Shown here in pieces: positions 1 to 11,570 of a stretch of 64,000 nt of DNA; position 1 is the stretch's first letter; each line of letters begins with the position of its first letter. The notes beneath the pieces were generated by a model. The model worked only from the letters and a program-made list of their open reading frames with translations, searched no databases and had not been told where the DNA came from. A program made the position numbers and the translations under genes. The stretch comes from Caenorhabditis elegans (Eukaryota > Nematoda > Chromadorea > Rhabditida > Rhabditidae), in NCBI RefSeq assembly GCF_000002985.6, contig NC_003284.9:16120001-16184000 (forward strand). The letters are read 5' to 3'.

Positions 1-218
1 AGAAATTTTGTTTGTAAACTCTACTTGTCCTTTTGTTAATACAGGCAATTTGAATATGAGGTCTAACGTCTAAAATCTATTCAGACGCGTGTGTCGGTTA
101 GTTTTTCTACTGCTTTGTTTATTTTTTACTTACTTTCATTTTTTTAACATTCCAAAAAGTCACGTTTTTTCTGTAGTGGAAAATTGAGTTAGAACACAAA
201 AATTATATTAATATTTTT
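1..218 (+). other. Left edge: possible tail of an upstream + strand gene
   Basis: TTGTTAATACAG at about 33-44 followed by a short open stretch ending in TAA could be the acceptor and last codons of a gene that begins left of the window. The gap to the next acceptor at 221 would be about 150 bases, a normal spacing for a worm operon. There is no AATAAA in between and the coding piece is only about six codons, so this is weak. Otherwise the stretch is AT-rich with no gene visible. Confidence 0.15.
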
Positions 219-221
219 CAG
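219..221 (+). promoter_or_regulatory. Splice (probably SL trans-splice) acceptor upstream of the LAPTM4-like ATG
   Basis: AATATTTTTCAG ends at 221, 13 bases before the start codon at 235. No in-frame upstream coding exon can be joined to it, so it is either a spliced-leader acceptor or the end of a 5'UTR intron. Confidence 0.6.
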
Positions 222-234
222 TGAATGTCAGTCA

Positions 235-3200
235 ATGCCCTGCGTGCCTAAACCTCAACAACGGTCGCCAAATGCTTCCTTCAACCCGGCGCACGCTCAG
301 TATGCGTGCTGTTTTCAACAGTTACACTCGAATGTAAGTCGGAAGATAGGAATATCCAAAATGAAAATTTGGGTAAAAATTAGAACATTTTAATTTACAA
401 GGACAAAAAATAACTGGGCAAACCCTTATTGTCATTATTTTTTACTAATAGAACCCAAAATTGAAGCTTGCGGTTTTTTCTTAAAATTATTGATTTTGCT
501 AGTGGTCAAATTTTTTTTAGTTTCTTAACGGCAAGATTTTGTTTTAGGTTTAAGTAGTCAATTCTTCAAACGCTGAAGCTTTCTAAACGAGCACCATCTA
601 ACAAGGAAAAGTTTTCATTTGCCCGTCAGACTTCAAAACGAGACATTTGCCATTCGAAAGTGTTCCATATGGAGTCACCCAAAAAAGTTGATCTGAAATT
701 GTTTCACTACTTTGAAGGACTGTAGAATTGCTCCAAATGTTTTTTTACTTTTTTTTGAAAACTTTTAATGTTTTTCAAAACGGTTGAATTAGCTGAAGTA
801 GCTCATTCCAAAAGCTTTTTGGAAAATTTTAATTTTTTGAAAACAATCTGGAAATTTTTGGACCGAGTGAAACTTGAAAAAAAATTGGCGGGTACACTTG
901 TAGTCTGACCTTGCCACCCACGCAGCTGCTCTCCCTGAAAACAATTCCTTGTTTGTTTTTCCCATTCTCTTCACTTAATATTCTAGGATAATTAAAGTTC
1001 TTCCTCTCCGCCTCCTCTTCTTTTTTCACTCAGTAAGCTTTTGTCCTGTTAGCAGTAGCAGGAAGTATGCCACTTTGCTTTACAATTCAGCGAAATAGTC
1101 CAAAGTGTGAGTATACATATAATTGCTCCTCTCACACACACTCTCCGCATTTCATGACTTACAATCGTTTTCAGACGGGCGCCATTCTCATCGCCGTGTT
1201 CCACATCATCCTGTGCAGCGGTATATTCACGTGGCTTGTGAAGTGCATTGCCACCGAAAAATCAAGGATCGAGCTTGCCGCTGAAATTTTTCTCGCCTCA
1301 TTATGCCTTATTGCTGCCATTATTTTATTGCTTGGATTGAAACTCGAAAGTCGCAGACTACTCACTGGTTATGTTCTTGCTCAGGTAAACTTTTCCTGTA
1401 AATTCACCGGCCTGGTTTTTTGCCGCCAGAATTGTACAATTACATACAGTGCGCAATGCTATAGGACCCCCCCTCATTTTTTCCGATTTTGGGAAACTGA
1501 AAAATTTCCACTCGAGAAAAGTTTGCGATGGGTTATTCAGTGCAAAAAATCTTGTAAATGCACTGTGAATTGAGAACATGAATTCCGCCAACTGTAGACT
1601 ATTGCACAAATTTTTGGAGCAAGCAACGTTGATGGTGCTTGTAGTAAAAAAATGTGGGCTTCATTCCCTGACTAATTTCTAAAAGATTAATCGAGCTATA
1701 GCTTAGATATGAGCTCATAATTAAGAAGCATACTGAAAACAGGCCAAAAGCTCTGCACTAAAAATGATACAAAAGGACTATTTGCGAACGGAATCAGTTA
1801 AAAATTGACACGAATATACTTGAATACGTGCTTTATGAGATAATGTAAGTTCAAGCTCATAAGTTACTTGTGAGCTTCTCGTTGAGCTTCAACGTCTTAA
1901 AATGAGAAAAATTAGTTAAAATGGAGATTGCGATCATTACAAAAGTTTGGAAAACAGAAAAAATTAAACTAATAACCAGATTTAAAACAGTTTTTAATAT
2001 TATTTTTTTGAAAATACTCAAAAAATCGTGAAAAAAAAATCTGTGGAAATTTTCGAAAATCTCAGGGGGTCCTATAGCAGTGACGCGGCCTAATTTTTGA
2101 AATATTGGCCGTGTGTCTACAGTTTTAACGATAAACTCGTGAAAACACAGGAACATAGGTTTATTGATATGCTGAATCCGAATATCACAAAAGTTTTTCA
2201 TGGAAATTTTTTAGTTTCCCAATATCGGAAAAAATGAGGGGGGTCCTATAGCATTGACGCGCACTGTAGTTGTGTAATTCTAACCTCTTTAGAAAGTTTT
2301 AAATATACTGAAATTCAGTCAGACAAGATATTGAGAATTACTTTGGAAAATCATAGAAAAATTTTGAACTGAACCGATTTTAAAATGTATTCCCCTGAAC
2401 TAGGGCTGGCATGTCGGACGTCCGGCGTCCGGAACGGACGGACATGCGTTTGGTTTTTAGAATTTTGAACATATTCCGAGGGTAGATTTTCACGGCGGCC
2501 GACAATTTACTTGTTTGGCCACGCACTCTACTTAGTCATATAATTTTATAATGAGTGGCTAAACTCGGAAATTGTCGGACACCGTGAAAAACACCTTCGG
2601 AAAATTTTCAAATTTCAGAAAACCGGAAGACCGGACGCCAAACATGACAGCCTTACCTTGAATTAAATTTTTCTTGAAATTTTTATGTTTCATTAAATTG
2701 TTTTAGTTTTCATAAGTTTGAATTATAATACCTCTGCAATTAATTATACAGTGGTTTTAAAAAATGTTACCCTAGTCCCCCATGTGCAAATAAAATGTAG
2801 AGCACCATAAATCTTGGAAACGTTTTTCCAATTATCTATTTCCACATCTTTTGTGAGCGTGCCATATTCCATTTTTCGTTTTATTTCGGAAAATGTGTAA
2901 AATCTAGAAACTTTGGTGTGATGCTTGAAGTGGGGGAAAAACACAAAAAAATGATCACCGAATTTCAGACACTTCTCGTTGGCCTTCTCTTTGTATTATT
3001 TCTCGCACTTATAATGGGCATTAAGCCCGGAATTCTCGACGACCCGGATCAAAACGGATACAATTCTCTAGGTGAGTTTTCGGAAACACATACTGAAACA
3101 AAAATTGAAGAAATTTCAAAAAATAAATGCGTTGATAAAGGAATCTCAATTGTACACTGCAAAGCATTTAGTCTTCAATTAATTACAGGTGTTATTAAAC

Positions 3201-3750
3201 AAAATTTTAAAGGAAACTGAAAAATAAGATAAAATAATTGAAAAGTCGTAAAATTAATGAGTAGATCATATTTAATTGAGGTTAATCGTGTTCGAATATC
3301 TGACACTCACTTTTATTTATGTTTTGGAGACTTGTAAAAAAGTACTAATTTTGGACTAAATATTCTAGGTTGATTTTTGTTCAATAAATCTTTGCAAAAT
3401 TTCATCGATTTTCACTGCAAAAAACGGAACAGAGTACCCAGCTGATATTATAAAATATTCCTAATCGTGTACAGTATTTGGATGACAAAACTGCAAACTT
3501 TGGCAAATATGGAAAACAAAATTGAAAAAAAAAACAAATGTGGCAACCAAAATGGATGTACAGTATACCATTTCAATTTATTAATTTTGCTTCATTTCCA
3601 GAAGAGGAACTTCTGATAGTTTTGGAAATTTTCATCTCGCTCGCCGTGGTAATCATTGAAGTTTGGTTCCTGACAATTGTCCTCAAAGCCTACTCGTTTT
3701 TCACCGACAAGTACAACTACACCGGCGGAGACCGCGAGGACAACGTGTGA
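235..3750 (+). CDS. LAPTM4-like four-pass lysosomal/endosomal membrane protein, 4 exons
   Basis: Exons 235-333, 1175-1384, 2969-3071 and 3602-3750 join in phase (99+210+103+149 nt) to 186 residues plus TGA. Residues 25-33 (CCFQQLHSN) followed by TGAILIAVFH match the Cys-containing N-terminus leading into the first membrane span of LAPTM4/Mtp-family proteins. Four hydrophobic segments are visible, at about 36-56, 67-90, 104-121 and 141-165. A short acidic loop (DDPDQNGYNSL) separates spans 3 and 4. After the last span, YSFF at 168-171 fits a YxxPhi endolysosomal sorting signal. Vertebrate LAPTM4 proteins are about 230 residues, so this one is short, mainly in the C-terminal tail, and no PPxY motif is seen. 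I chose the ATG at 235 because it is in frame with the domain; the upstream ATG at 225 hits a stop within nine codons. Family members reside in lysosomes or late endosomes and are linked to small-molecule and lipid handling. The substrate here is unknown. Family assignment is by recall, not by search. Confidence 0.85.
1429..2283. repeat. Fold-back element in intron 2 of the LAPTM4-like gene
   Basis: The left arm at 1429-1510 and the right arm at 2201-2283 are inverted copies; both contain TGCTATAGGACCCCCC and TTTTTTCCGAT. An extra half copy (GGGGGTCCTATAGCAGTGACG) lies at about 2064-2086. The body between the arms has no coding potential. It looks like a non-autonomous palindromic transposon. 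Confidence 0.7.
2401..2655. repeat. hAT-type MITE (copy 1 of the TAGGGCTGGCATG family)
   Basis: The ends are TAGGGCTGGCATG and CATGACAGCCTTA. The flanks CCCTGAAC (2393-2400) and CCTTGAAT (2656-2663) match at 6 of 8 bases, which fits a decayed 8-bp target duplication typical of hAT elements. The core GAGTGGCTAAACTCGGAAAT is shared with a second copy at 59035-59258. It sits in intron 2 of the LAPTM4-like gene. Confidence 0.65.
3072..3601 (+). other. Intron 3 of the LAPTM4-like gene
   Basis: AT-rich intron from GTGAGTTTTC to CATTTCCAG. No recognisable repeat or nested gene is visible. Confidence 0.7.
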
Positions 3751-4398
3751 AATTGATTGCCAATCGTTTTTTTTTGTAATTTTTTTTCTGAATGTTTGCT
3801 AGTGTGATATTTTTTCCCCTTCCATGTACATGTACATTTTCCCCTCTTCAACCACCTACCCAATTTTCTCTTTTTGAATCAAAAATGTATTATCCGAATC
3901 CTCAAAAAAAAAAGAAGAAAAAGAAGAAAAAAAACGTTCACCGCCCAATATTCTATATTTATTTTATCCGGAAAAAGTTCGTTTTGAATAAAATATAAAA
4001 TGGAAAGATAGAATGTGTGTGTGTGTAAAATGTATAGAGAAACTCAACTGAAAAGGTTGCGTTGAAATTGAGAATGCCGATAGTATAAGATAGAAGATAG
4101 ATTGAATATTTGAAGGAATTTCAAGCTTTTTTCAAGGACATTGTTTTTAGGGGGGGGGGGTAACCATACAACACACAAAATATAAAAAGAGGTCCAAATT
4201 GCGGCAGACAAAATGTGGGGATATTGGAACTGAAAAAAAAGAATTACAACCATTTTTGTTGTTGGGATAAATATATATTTTTGGTTTTTTCAGATGGGGT
4301 GGGAATGGGACTTGGGGCGTAGAGAGTTGGGAAAATCGAAAAAAAAAAGAAAATCAAAGAAAAGTACAAAATAGAGACATAGGAAAACGTACAGATTC
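3751..4398. other. Convergent 3' region between the LAPTM4-like and NDRG genes
   Basis: 648 bases hold both 3'UTRs. Features are an A/G-rich run at about 3905-3934, an 11-G tract at 4150-4160 and a short GT run at about 4014-4026. A minus-strand AATAAA at 3958-3963 could serve the NDRG gene, in which case the two 3'UTRs would nearly overlap. Confidence 0.45.
3987..3992 (+). terminator. Polyadenylation signal AATAAA for the LAPTM4-like gene
   Basis: AATAAA lies 237 bases after the TGA, in the interval between two convergent genes. No other AATAAA lies nearer on this strand. Confidence 0.6.
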
Positions 4399-7300
4399 TT
4401 AAGCAGATGGGACTGGTGGAAGATGTGGTTGGGTGACGGACATGCGACGCGGGCGGTCGGCCTCTTCCATCGAGCTGGACAGAGTTCTTTGGCGCTCCAT
4501 TCCTGGGATGGCGACTCCCGAGAGCACTCCGCATCCTTTGCAGAGAAGGATCAGCGAGCGGGCGAGCTTGTCTGGCTGAAATTTGGGAGATTGGAAATGA
4601 TAAACGTTCCGCTGAAAACCTCGAAAAAAAGCAGCAATTTTCAAAAATTTTCAGATTTTTCCGACTGTCCGTTTTTGACAAAATTCTTATTGGTGCTATT
4701 CCACGTAGGATTTGGAACATTTTACTTTGGGGAGGAAAAATCGAGGGAAAGTTTTTTTTTTTGAATAATTCCATTTGTATAAAAAAATGCCCATTTTGAT
4801 ATTTGTTTCTTCTTTTTAAGGTTGAAACTCCATTCAAAAACATTATTTCGCCCCGGAATATTTGTCTCCAAGGATAAATATCCTACTGAAGTTTTTCCCC
4901 GGTTTCTCTCGTATGTTATATGAAGCTAGGGTTTTCATGTAGGCTGCCGCGCCTGCCTCGCGCCGCGCCACCTGTATAGTGTGGCGCGGAACCCGAAAAG
5001 TGTGCAGAAATGAGGCGAGAGGCCGGCAGGCTGGAGACAGACTTCAGGCCCTGAAACGCGCCTGCCTCCCATGGAAGCACTATATAAAGTAATTTTGAAT
5101 TATGTATGGATTATTTAATATCAGTATTGATAAATCAGTATTGATAAAAATTAATATTTCCACGTGAAAACAGAGAATAGGTTCAGAAACTCAGAAATTC
5201 AGAAAAAAAATTAAAAAAAAAGAGGTTGAAGTTAGTTTCAGAATTCGAAATTAAAAAAAAAAATTTTATGGTACTTTTTGTTCAAAAAAGTCAATGAAAT
5301 CTGTGAAATTTGAGTTCAAAGACATACACGTGTAAATTATGCGAAAATTTGTTTCAAGAGATCAGAATTATGTGCAGGATTCGATTTCATCAATATTTTT
5401 TTTCAAAACATAAACTGTAACTTACAGCCTCTTGCATAACATCGGCCACGTTGTCCACCACCAACAGAGTCGTTTTCTTCTTGTTCATCGACTTGTGAGT
5501 CGTGTAAACCGTGTGGAGATGAGAAGCCTTGCTTCCAGTCACCAAAAGTGCGTCCACTCTGAAAGTATAGTATACTAATATCAGCGGTTCAGTAGGAAAC
5601 TCACGTCTCGAGCTTTGTTCCAATAGTTGAGGAGAGATCAGTACGTTTGGTGAAAGCGACGAGGTACTTGGACAAGTTCTTTGGGTTCAAGGTGGCCTTG
5701 AGCTCTTCCAAGTATTCCTGGCGAGATTTGGATTCCTGAAAGTAGAGAGTTTATTTTTTATTGCTTAATTATTTTCGATTTTCTATTACAACAAAAACAT
5801 GTGCTTTCCCACATATGTACAACGCATTTCAGGGGCTAAAATCTAAGATCGATGGATCCAATTTTCGTAAGAGCAAGCAACCAAGAATCACTGATGGTGA
5901 AAAAAAAAAAAAGAATCGAAAGAAAAATACTACAAATTCTAAAAATCACTTGTTAAAAGTTTAAAATCATTACAGAACCAGCTAGTAAGTAGACTTACAT
6001 CTCCCTGAAATGAAATGTTAGAAGACAGTTACAAAAATGTTTAGGAAAGCAAGCAGTGAATAATTTTCCAGTTGAGAAAACTTACTCCTCCAAATTTGTG
6101 GGCTAGCAAGTAGTCCCAGGCACCGTCCGACATGATGGAGTTCTCCAAACGCATGTTCATGACCTGCAAATGTATGAGATTGAAAATCATTTTTTTATAA
6201 ATTTCATCAGTTGAACCAATTGGTTTTAACTGTCTTTATATCTAATTTTAGCGTACTACATAAAATGACAATTTTTAAAAATTAGGATTTCTTTAGAAAT
6301 GTTTTACGGGAGACTCTGTAATGCTTCAACTTGAACGCATGTTCCAAGCGGGGCAACGTAATATTTTAAAAAATGTCTCAAAAAATTTAATGACAGTTCA
6401 AAATTTTTTATGAATTTTCAAAGTCTTGAATTTGGTTATTATGAGCTTTCTTAAAAGTGGAGTCGCGCGCCTGTGGGAATTTTTGTTTGAATACACTTAT
6501 AATAATTCAAAACGACCAAATATCATGATAAAACATCCAAAAAACTTCAAATTTTTTAAAATTTCTAGTCAAAGTTTCGGCATGCAGTTTGATAAAGCAA
6601 AGAATATATCGTGTAAACTTTCTTCAATCGTTGAGATTTGGGAATTTTCCAACGAACTGTTTTGTTTTAAATATTAGTAAAAATAGTCATTACATATCTA
6701 TAGAGGAAAATCTGATAACCATTTTTTGATTCCGTAAGTTTTTATAGTTTTTGGAACATTTAACTCCTTGGAGCGCGCTTTAGAACAACATTCAATATTA
6801 AATCTTTTCAATGAGAATTTGCTCCACGTTTTCTAGTAATTTCTTTGCTTGGGCTTGTACTTTTATAACAGAATTTTAGAAGTTTCCATTAAGAAAAACC
6901 AATCTTAAGAAGTTTTGGATCTTTTGACCCCTCTACGTCATTGCCTTTCATGAAGCAATCTTCAACGATTCCCCTCTCTCTCTCTCTTTTTTTTCAGCGG
7001 TTTTCATCTTGATATAATCAAATTTTCCTCGCTCATTTTTTTCCCAAAAAATTATTTTCCTTTTGGCCCTCCATCCTCATTCAAAATTCTTTTTTTAGCT
7101 TCTTCCCACCCTCTTGGAGGACTCCCTACTGCTCATTGCTCGTCAAAATGACGTTGGCGGCCGGCGGCGGCAAAGTATTGAGCCGAGTGCCGAGCCAGCT
7201 CAATGCAGATCAATTATCATTCTGTTACAACACCGTGCATCAGCATGTATTGAATGACAAATTGATGCGCTTACCTTTTCCTTGCAGTACTCAATAATTC

Positions 7301-8813
7301 CAGCAGTCGTAGATGTGCAGTGCACCAAGACGATTCCCATGATTCTGTTCGGGTGTCCCATCTGAAAAAAGTTTGCTCAAAATTTTCTGATGAAGTTTTC
7401 AAAAAAAACATCATTGTTTGCCACTGGCCAGTTGTTCGTTTATTTTTTCTATCCAAAACTCGCGAAAAAGTAAGTAAATCCAAGGCAAATAGTGATTCTT
7501 CTTTTTCAAAACTAACCCAACTACAAACAAATGTTCTTAAAGATCAAATATTATGAACTCACTGCAAATCGGCAGATGATATTGGCTCCGACTCCTTCTC
7601 CAAAAGCGATTGCTGACTTGACTTCGAATTTGTCGAGCACTGCACTCAGATCATCTCCGATTCCGTCAAGAGTTGGGAAGTCGCCGAAAAAGTCGGCCGA
7701 ATTGTCCTCCTGTCCCGGAACGCAGACGTGGAGAAAGATGGCCTTCTCCTTGACGGTAGCCATGCTTGGGTGGTTGACGAAACGCACAAAACTCTTGTCT
7801 GAAAATTTGGAATTCTTATATATTTTTTGAATTTGATTCTCATGATCAAAGAATTACACATTTATTGAAAAGTGCACCTAATAGAAAAAAGCCTAAAATA
7901 TGTTTTGAAATAATTTTTTAAACTTTTATAGTAGTTTAAATTTTTAAAACTGAATCTAGCAAAAATTGTTAAGTGTGCTAAAATAAACCTTAATTCTAAA
8001 TTAGTTAAATATAACTAAATTTTTCAAAAACTCATGTTTCAAAATGACGTCATAGTTCAGTAATTTGAAAGCAAAACTTTCATAGTTATCCATGTAAAAA
8101 AAATTTTACTACATCAAACATTTTTCAGTCCCTTGTATTATGTTTTACGACTGGGATTTTAGATTGGATATTTATAAATCTTAAAGTTTAATCTAAAAGC
8201 GGCGGATTGTTGATTTTTTGTCTCAAAAACATCATACGGACACAAAGAAAAATACATCGAGATTGAAAAATAATTTCTGAAAATTCAAAAATATCAAGCT
8301 TTCTGACAAATAATGGGAGTGAAATAAAAATTGATATTTTAAAATTTGCAGTGACTTTTTGATTTAACCGAAAGTTCCAAAAAATGTTCAAATTTTAAAA
8401 ATCATATGCTTATTAATAATATGACTTTTTGTCTCAAACATTCTGTTATTCAGAGTTAAAATTTTAGAGGAACGAATATATAGACCGAATCTCACTAAAT
8501 TTTTCAAAATGCTAGTATATAATTCATTTTGATTTGAGGAAACTACCTATATAAAAAGTTTTGCCAAAATTTTCTAGAAATGGAATAATATTTTTGGCAG
8601 TTATTATCTTTGAGTTCCAGTTTTGAACAATTCAACATAACATTTTTTTTTTTCAGTAAAATTCCCAATTCACTCACGGTTAGTTCCAATATCGTGAACG
8701 GTCAGGATGATGGTTTTTCCGCCACGCTCCTCCAAATTTCCCTGAACGTAGACATGAAGAACTCCGCAGTTCTGGGCCTGGACGACCACCATTTGCAAGT
8801 TATCCTCGGACAT
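4399..8813 (-). CDS. ZK1073.1: NDRG-family protein (inactive alpha/beta-hydrolase), 8 exons
   Basis: Exons in transcript order are 8813-8678, 7798-7563, 7361-7275, 6163-6086, 6004-5999, 5735-5605, 5558-5426 and 4575-4399. All phases agree and give 327 residues. NDRG hallmarks in order are: TVHDIGTNHKSFVRF at about 38-52 (the family's HD.G segment), FPTLDGIGDDL, the pseudo-nucleophile elbow AFGEGVGAN, MGHPNRIMGIVLVHC (about 125-139), NMRLENSIMSDGAWDYL, and the strand VDALLVTGSKASH. The last exon has an Arg/Ser-rich tail (about 300-327) where vertebrate NDRGs carry phosphorylation repeats. The elbow has Gly where a hydrolase would have catalytic Ser, as in all NDRGs, so a scaffolding or stress/differentiation role is expected, not catalysis. 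The start ATG follows TTTGCTTCCAG directly. The symbol is recalled from the worm NDRG on X and was not checked. Confidence 0.93.
4576..5425 (-). other. Last intron of the NDRG gene, with a GC-rich insert
   Basis: Most of the intron is AT-rich. At about 4938-5072 there is a GC-rich block with repeated GCGCCTGCCT and CCGGCAGGC motifs in both orientations, probably a short interspersed repeat. A run of near-A homopolymers follows at about 5205-5265. No coding content is visible. Confidence 0.5.
5999..6004 (-). CDS. 6-nt microexon (Gly-Asp) of the NDRG gene
   Basis: On the minus strand CATTTCATTTCAG is followed by GGAGAT and then GTAAGTC, a strong acceptor and a strong donor only six bases apart. 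The flanking exons (end 6086, start 5735) are both phase 0, so inclusion adds Gly-Asp after KFGG and skipping keeps the frame (325 residues). Flanking introns are 81 and 263 nt. Inclusion is inferred from the splice sites only. Confidence 0.75.
6164..7274 (-). other. Intron 3 of the NDRG gene
   Basis: A 1.1-kb intron. It contains a CT tract at about 6968-6990, the recurring motif CTTGGAGCGCG at about 6766 (also near 28465 and 34510), and a GGCGGCCGGCGGCGG-type GC cluster at about 7152-7168. The six-frame open stretches here look like chance. Confidence 0.5.
7799..8677 (-). other. Intron 1 of the NDRG gene
   Basis: An 879-base AT-rich intron. No repeat or nested gene recognised. Confidence 0.6.
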
Positions 8814-8815
8814 TT

Positions 8816-8818
8816 CTG
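8816..8818 (-). promoter_or_regulatory. Splice (probably SL trans-splice) acceptor upstream of the NDRG ATG
   Basis: On the minus strand TTTGCTTCCAG ends two bases before the ATG at 8813. Either SL trans-splicing or a distal 5' exon would use it. No coding exon upstream could be joined to it with confidence. Confidence 0.6.
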
Positions 8819-8869
8819 GAAGCAAACAAAAAAAGTCACAGTCACGCGTGAGAAATAAATGAACTAAAG

Positions 8870-9240
8870 TGAAACATGTTTTTTTTCTTGAAAGACGAAA
8901 GTTGACAAAGGAAGTATGTGAGGAAGACGAAAAAATCGAATTTCATAGACAGAGAGCGGGCACAAGAAGAGAGAGACAAACGCACAAAAAAGAGGGGAGA
9001 AGATGAAGCAAGAGCGGAGAGCTGTGTTGGGTGGCAGGAGAAAGAGGAGGAGAAGGCCGAGATGAGAAAAACAAGGAGGCAAAATGGGTGGCCGCTTTGG
9101 GAGCGTCTTCCAGAGGATGCACTGGTCACGTGTTAAGTCCCTTCTTTTTCGGTCTAAACAACATCAATAATTTTCGGCTTGTTTTTTTTTCGGCCAAGCT
9201 TAGGGAGCAAAAATTACAATGTTCGGGGTTCTGAGACATT
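8870..9240. promoter_or_regulatory. Purine-rich island immediately upstream of the NDRG gene
   Basis: On the plus strand 8920-9130 is strongly A/G-biased with GAGAGAGACAAACG and AGGAGAAGG clusters, so the NDRG sense strand is pyrimidine-rich. That is a common composition for worm proximal promoters. Plus-strand open frames here (for example 8918-9136) are low-complexity Lys/Glu/Arg and are not called as genes. Confidence 0.4.
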
Positions 9241-9417
9241 GATGAAGAAAGAAGATTGATATGTGGAAATTTTGGTTTCTGATTTCTTGATGTTGATACA
9301 TTTTTTAAAAATTGGTGGCTCTAGTAGGCAAGGCGCAGTCCCCTAGTTTTGCCCAAAAGCTGAAAAGTTGAGCAGAATTAGTACAAAACTCTGTAGAAAC
9401 TGTAGAAAGTACTAGAA

Positions 9418-9466
9418 AGTACTAGATACTAGATACTAGATACTAGATACTAGATACTAGATATTA
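9418..9466. repeat. 7-bp tandem repeat (TACTAGA)n
   Basis: About seven consecutive copies of TACTAGA, flanked by decayed units (GAAAGTACTAGAAAGTACT) from about 9390 to 9500. Confidence 0.85.
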
Positions 9467-9499
9467 GTACTAAAAAGTAAAAAGTACTAGAAAGTATTG

Positions 9500-10990
9500 T
9501 AGAAAGCTCGGTGCAGGCCGCCATAAATCTATGAAACTTTTCTAAGTTGGAGTCAAGGAATTCAAATTTGAAACGCTTTGGGTGCCAAAAAAGTTTAAGA
9601 CTCTGTTAAACCCAAGGTCATTTTTTGACAACATCTTTATGAAATTTGAGACCTTAGAATGAACAAAGAGGTTACATTAAAGAGATCATGTCTAAGGTTA
9701 GCCTAAGGTTTGCAAACTTCTTGATAAAGTTAGGACAAACTAGGGCAAAAATTTGACTCCAAATTCCAGATCCATGAAGATTTTCCAGTCCTTCCTAAAA
9801 ATCGTCAGAGAAACTTGTTCTAAAAATTGATCTACAAGAAATTTAATGTAGAATATTTCAAATTTAAGTACACAAGCAATTTCAATACAAGGATAGGTGT
9901 CTGCTATTCTTTGTTCAACTTCGGTTGGCTGATACAAAAGTACGAGTACAGTAACCGTTACTTACTGAAAAGTACGTGATATTGTAGTTTCCATAAAGGC
10001 TTACTTAAAGTACGCAAAAAAATATACAGTTTTCAGCTCTGTGTGCAACTCAGAATCCTAAAGACTTAAAAAAACCAAAATCTTGAGACCTTGCAGTTGG
10101 TATTATCAAAATTTATTATTTTACTAAACTCGTGGAAAATTCAATACGATTATCCGATAAAAGTGTATATGGGTCGTGGGAAATTGACGAAATATTGTTT
10201 TGCACGTAAAAAGGAAATAGGACAAAAAAATCAAGTGACTTCCAGAACTCTCCTAGACAATACTGAATAACTGAAAAGTGGAATTCTCACGTCACCAGAA
10301 TTTTTCGCGTCTTATCACATTTTGTTGTTGACTATTTTTTTGTATCAATTCTACATGTAGTTTCAGGAAGCAAAAATGCGGTCAATGATGTTCAATTTTA
10401 TCACTTTTTTATTTGTTGACTTAATGAAACAATTTAGAAATTGATAAGTCCCGTGCACTTTTGTAGTTGATTATTAGATAATTTTATTTTGCAGAAAAGA
10501 ACAAAATCAACTAATATAGATAGGGTTTTTGGGGCAGGTAGATAAATCAGGAAAGAAAATGTACTCTACCGGCCAAATCAGCAAAACTCTGGGGGTCTGG
10601 ATAGAAATAAAATTTTATGTAGAACATTTTTATATACAAAATTACAGAAAATTTAGGAATTGAAGTAGAAGTTTGAATTTAAAATCAGATCTTTTATTTT
10701 AAACAATTGACTATAAATCTTTCTAAAAATTAAAAAAAAAATTAACTAATCTATAGCTGGCAGACGTACAGACTCAAGAAAAAATAACAGCAGGTTATTT
10801 TAATACAGATTCCAAAAATTAGCTTGTCAATAATATTACGTTAAAAACTGATATTTTTATATAAAAATCACCTGGCTTTGTTCAAGTAGCCCTGATGTAA
10901 TACCCATTAAAAAATCAACAAAACACTCGAAAAGCCTTAGGACAAACACAAAAGCTCATTGAGCTTTTTGGGTAGTTTCTAGAAAGAAAG
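9500..10990. other. Intergenic, no gene seen
   Basis: AT-rich sequence with many short ORFs but no splice-linked coding exons, no RNA gene and no clear repeat on either strand. Confidence 0.5.
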
Positions 10991-11049
10991 TTGGAAACTA
11001 ACAAACCAACAAAAATTGATATTTACTGGGCTTAGATAATTCGAAACTT

Positions 11050-11570
11050 TCAAAAAACCGTGACTCTTCTATGTACACCAAACTGACAGAAGCATCCTCC
11101 TGATAACCTTCACTATACTTCCCCGAGCTTCTCCTTCTTTTCTTCTGCTTTTTCTCTCTCTCTCTCCATAAAGCGCAGCGCAAACAAAACATGTGTTGTT
11201 GAAATTGGCCATTGGCACGTTTCCCAGAGAAACACGAGGAGTTGCTGGTAAACATTCGCGTTTTTGGGTAGGCAGTAGGCACACTAGACAACCTCGCGAC
11301 CACATGACACGTGGAGAACGCGTAAAAACCACATTTTTCTTTTCGGCGCTTTTCGGGGAAGGTAAGGGGAAACGGGGGCATTTAAACATTTCAAATGGGC
11401 ACTCAATGTGCACTTGTGCGTTTTTCTTTTTTGCCAGCGTACACCTTGGCACCTGCTCGCCGAGCAATTTGAAATGTGTCGTCATGGAGCCACGCACATG
11501 TTTAGCCCCACAATTATGGAACAAGAAAGACGAAGAAGAGAATGTTACGTCGTACTATTGTTAAGGAAGG
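11050..11570. promoter_or_regulatory. GC-rich island, possible distal promoter or 5' exon region
   Basis: About 500 bases stand out in composition: CT tract at about 11152-11168, CACGTTTCCC, and CCACATGACACGTGG (E-box-like CACGTG at about 11306). Open frames run across it on both strands (151 codons on minus, 123 on plus). They lack convincing splice context or family resemblance. The nearest gene in the right orientation is NDRG, whose 5' acceptor lacks a visible donor partner. Confidence 0.3.

Noticed and set aside
4244..4843. 199-codon minus-strand open frame
   Set aside because: It overlaps the last NDRG exon in a different frame; the NDRG frame has family motifs and phased splice sites.
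11069..11524. 151-codon minus-strand frame in the 11-kb island
   Set aside because: No acceptor or donor linking it to NDRG, no recognisable domain, and a competing plus-strand frame covers the same GC-rich DNA.
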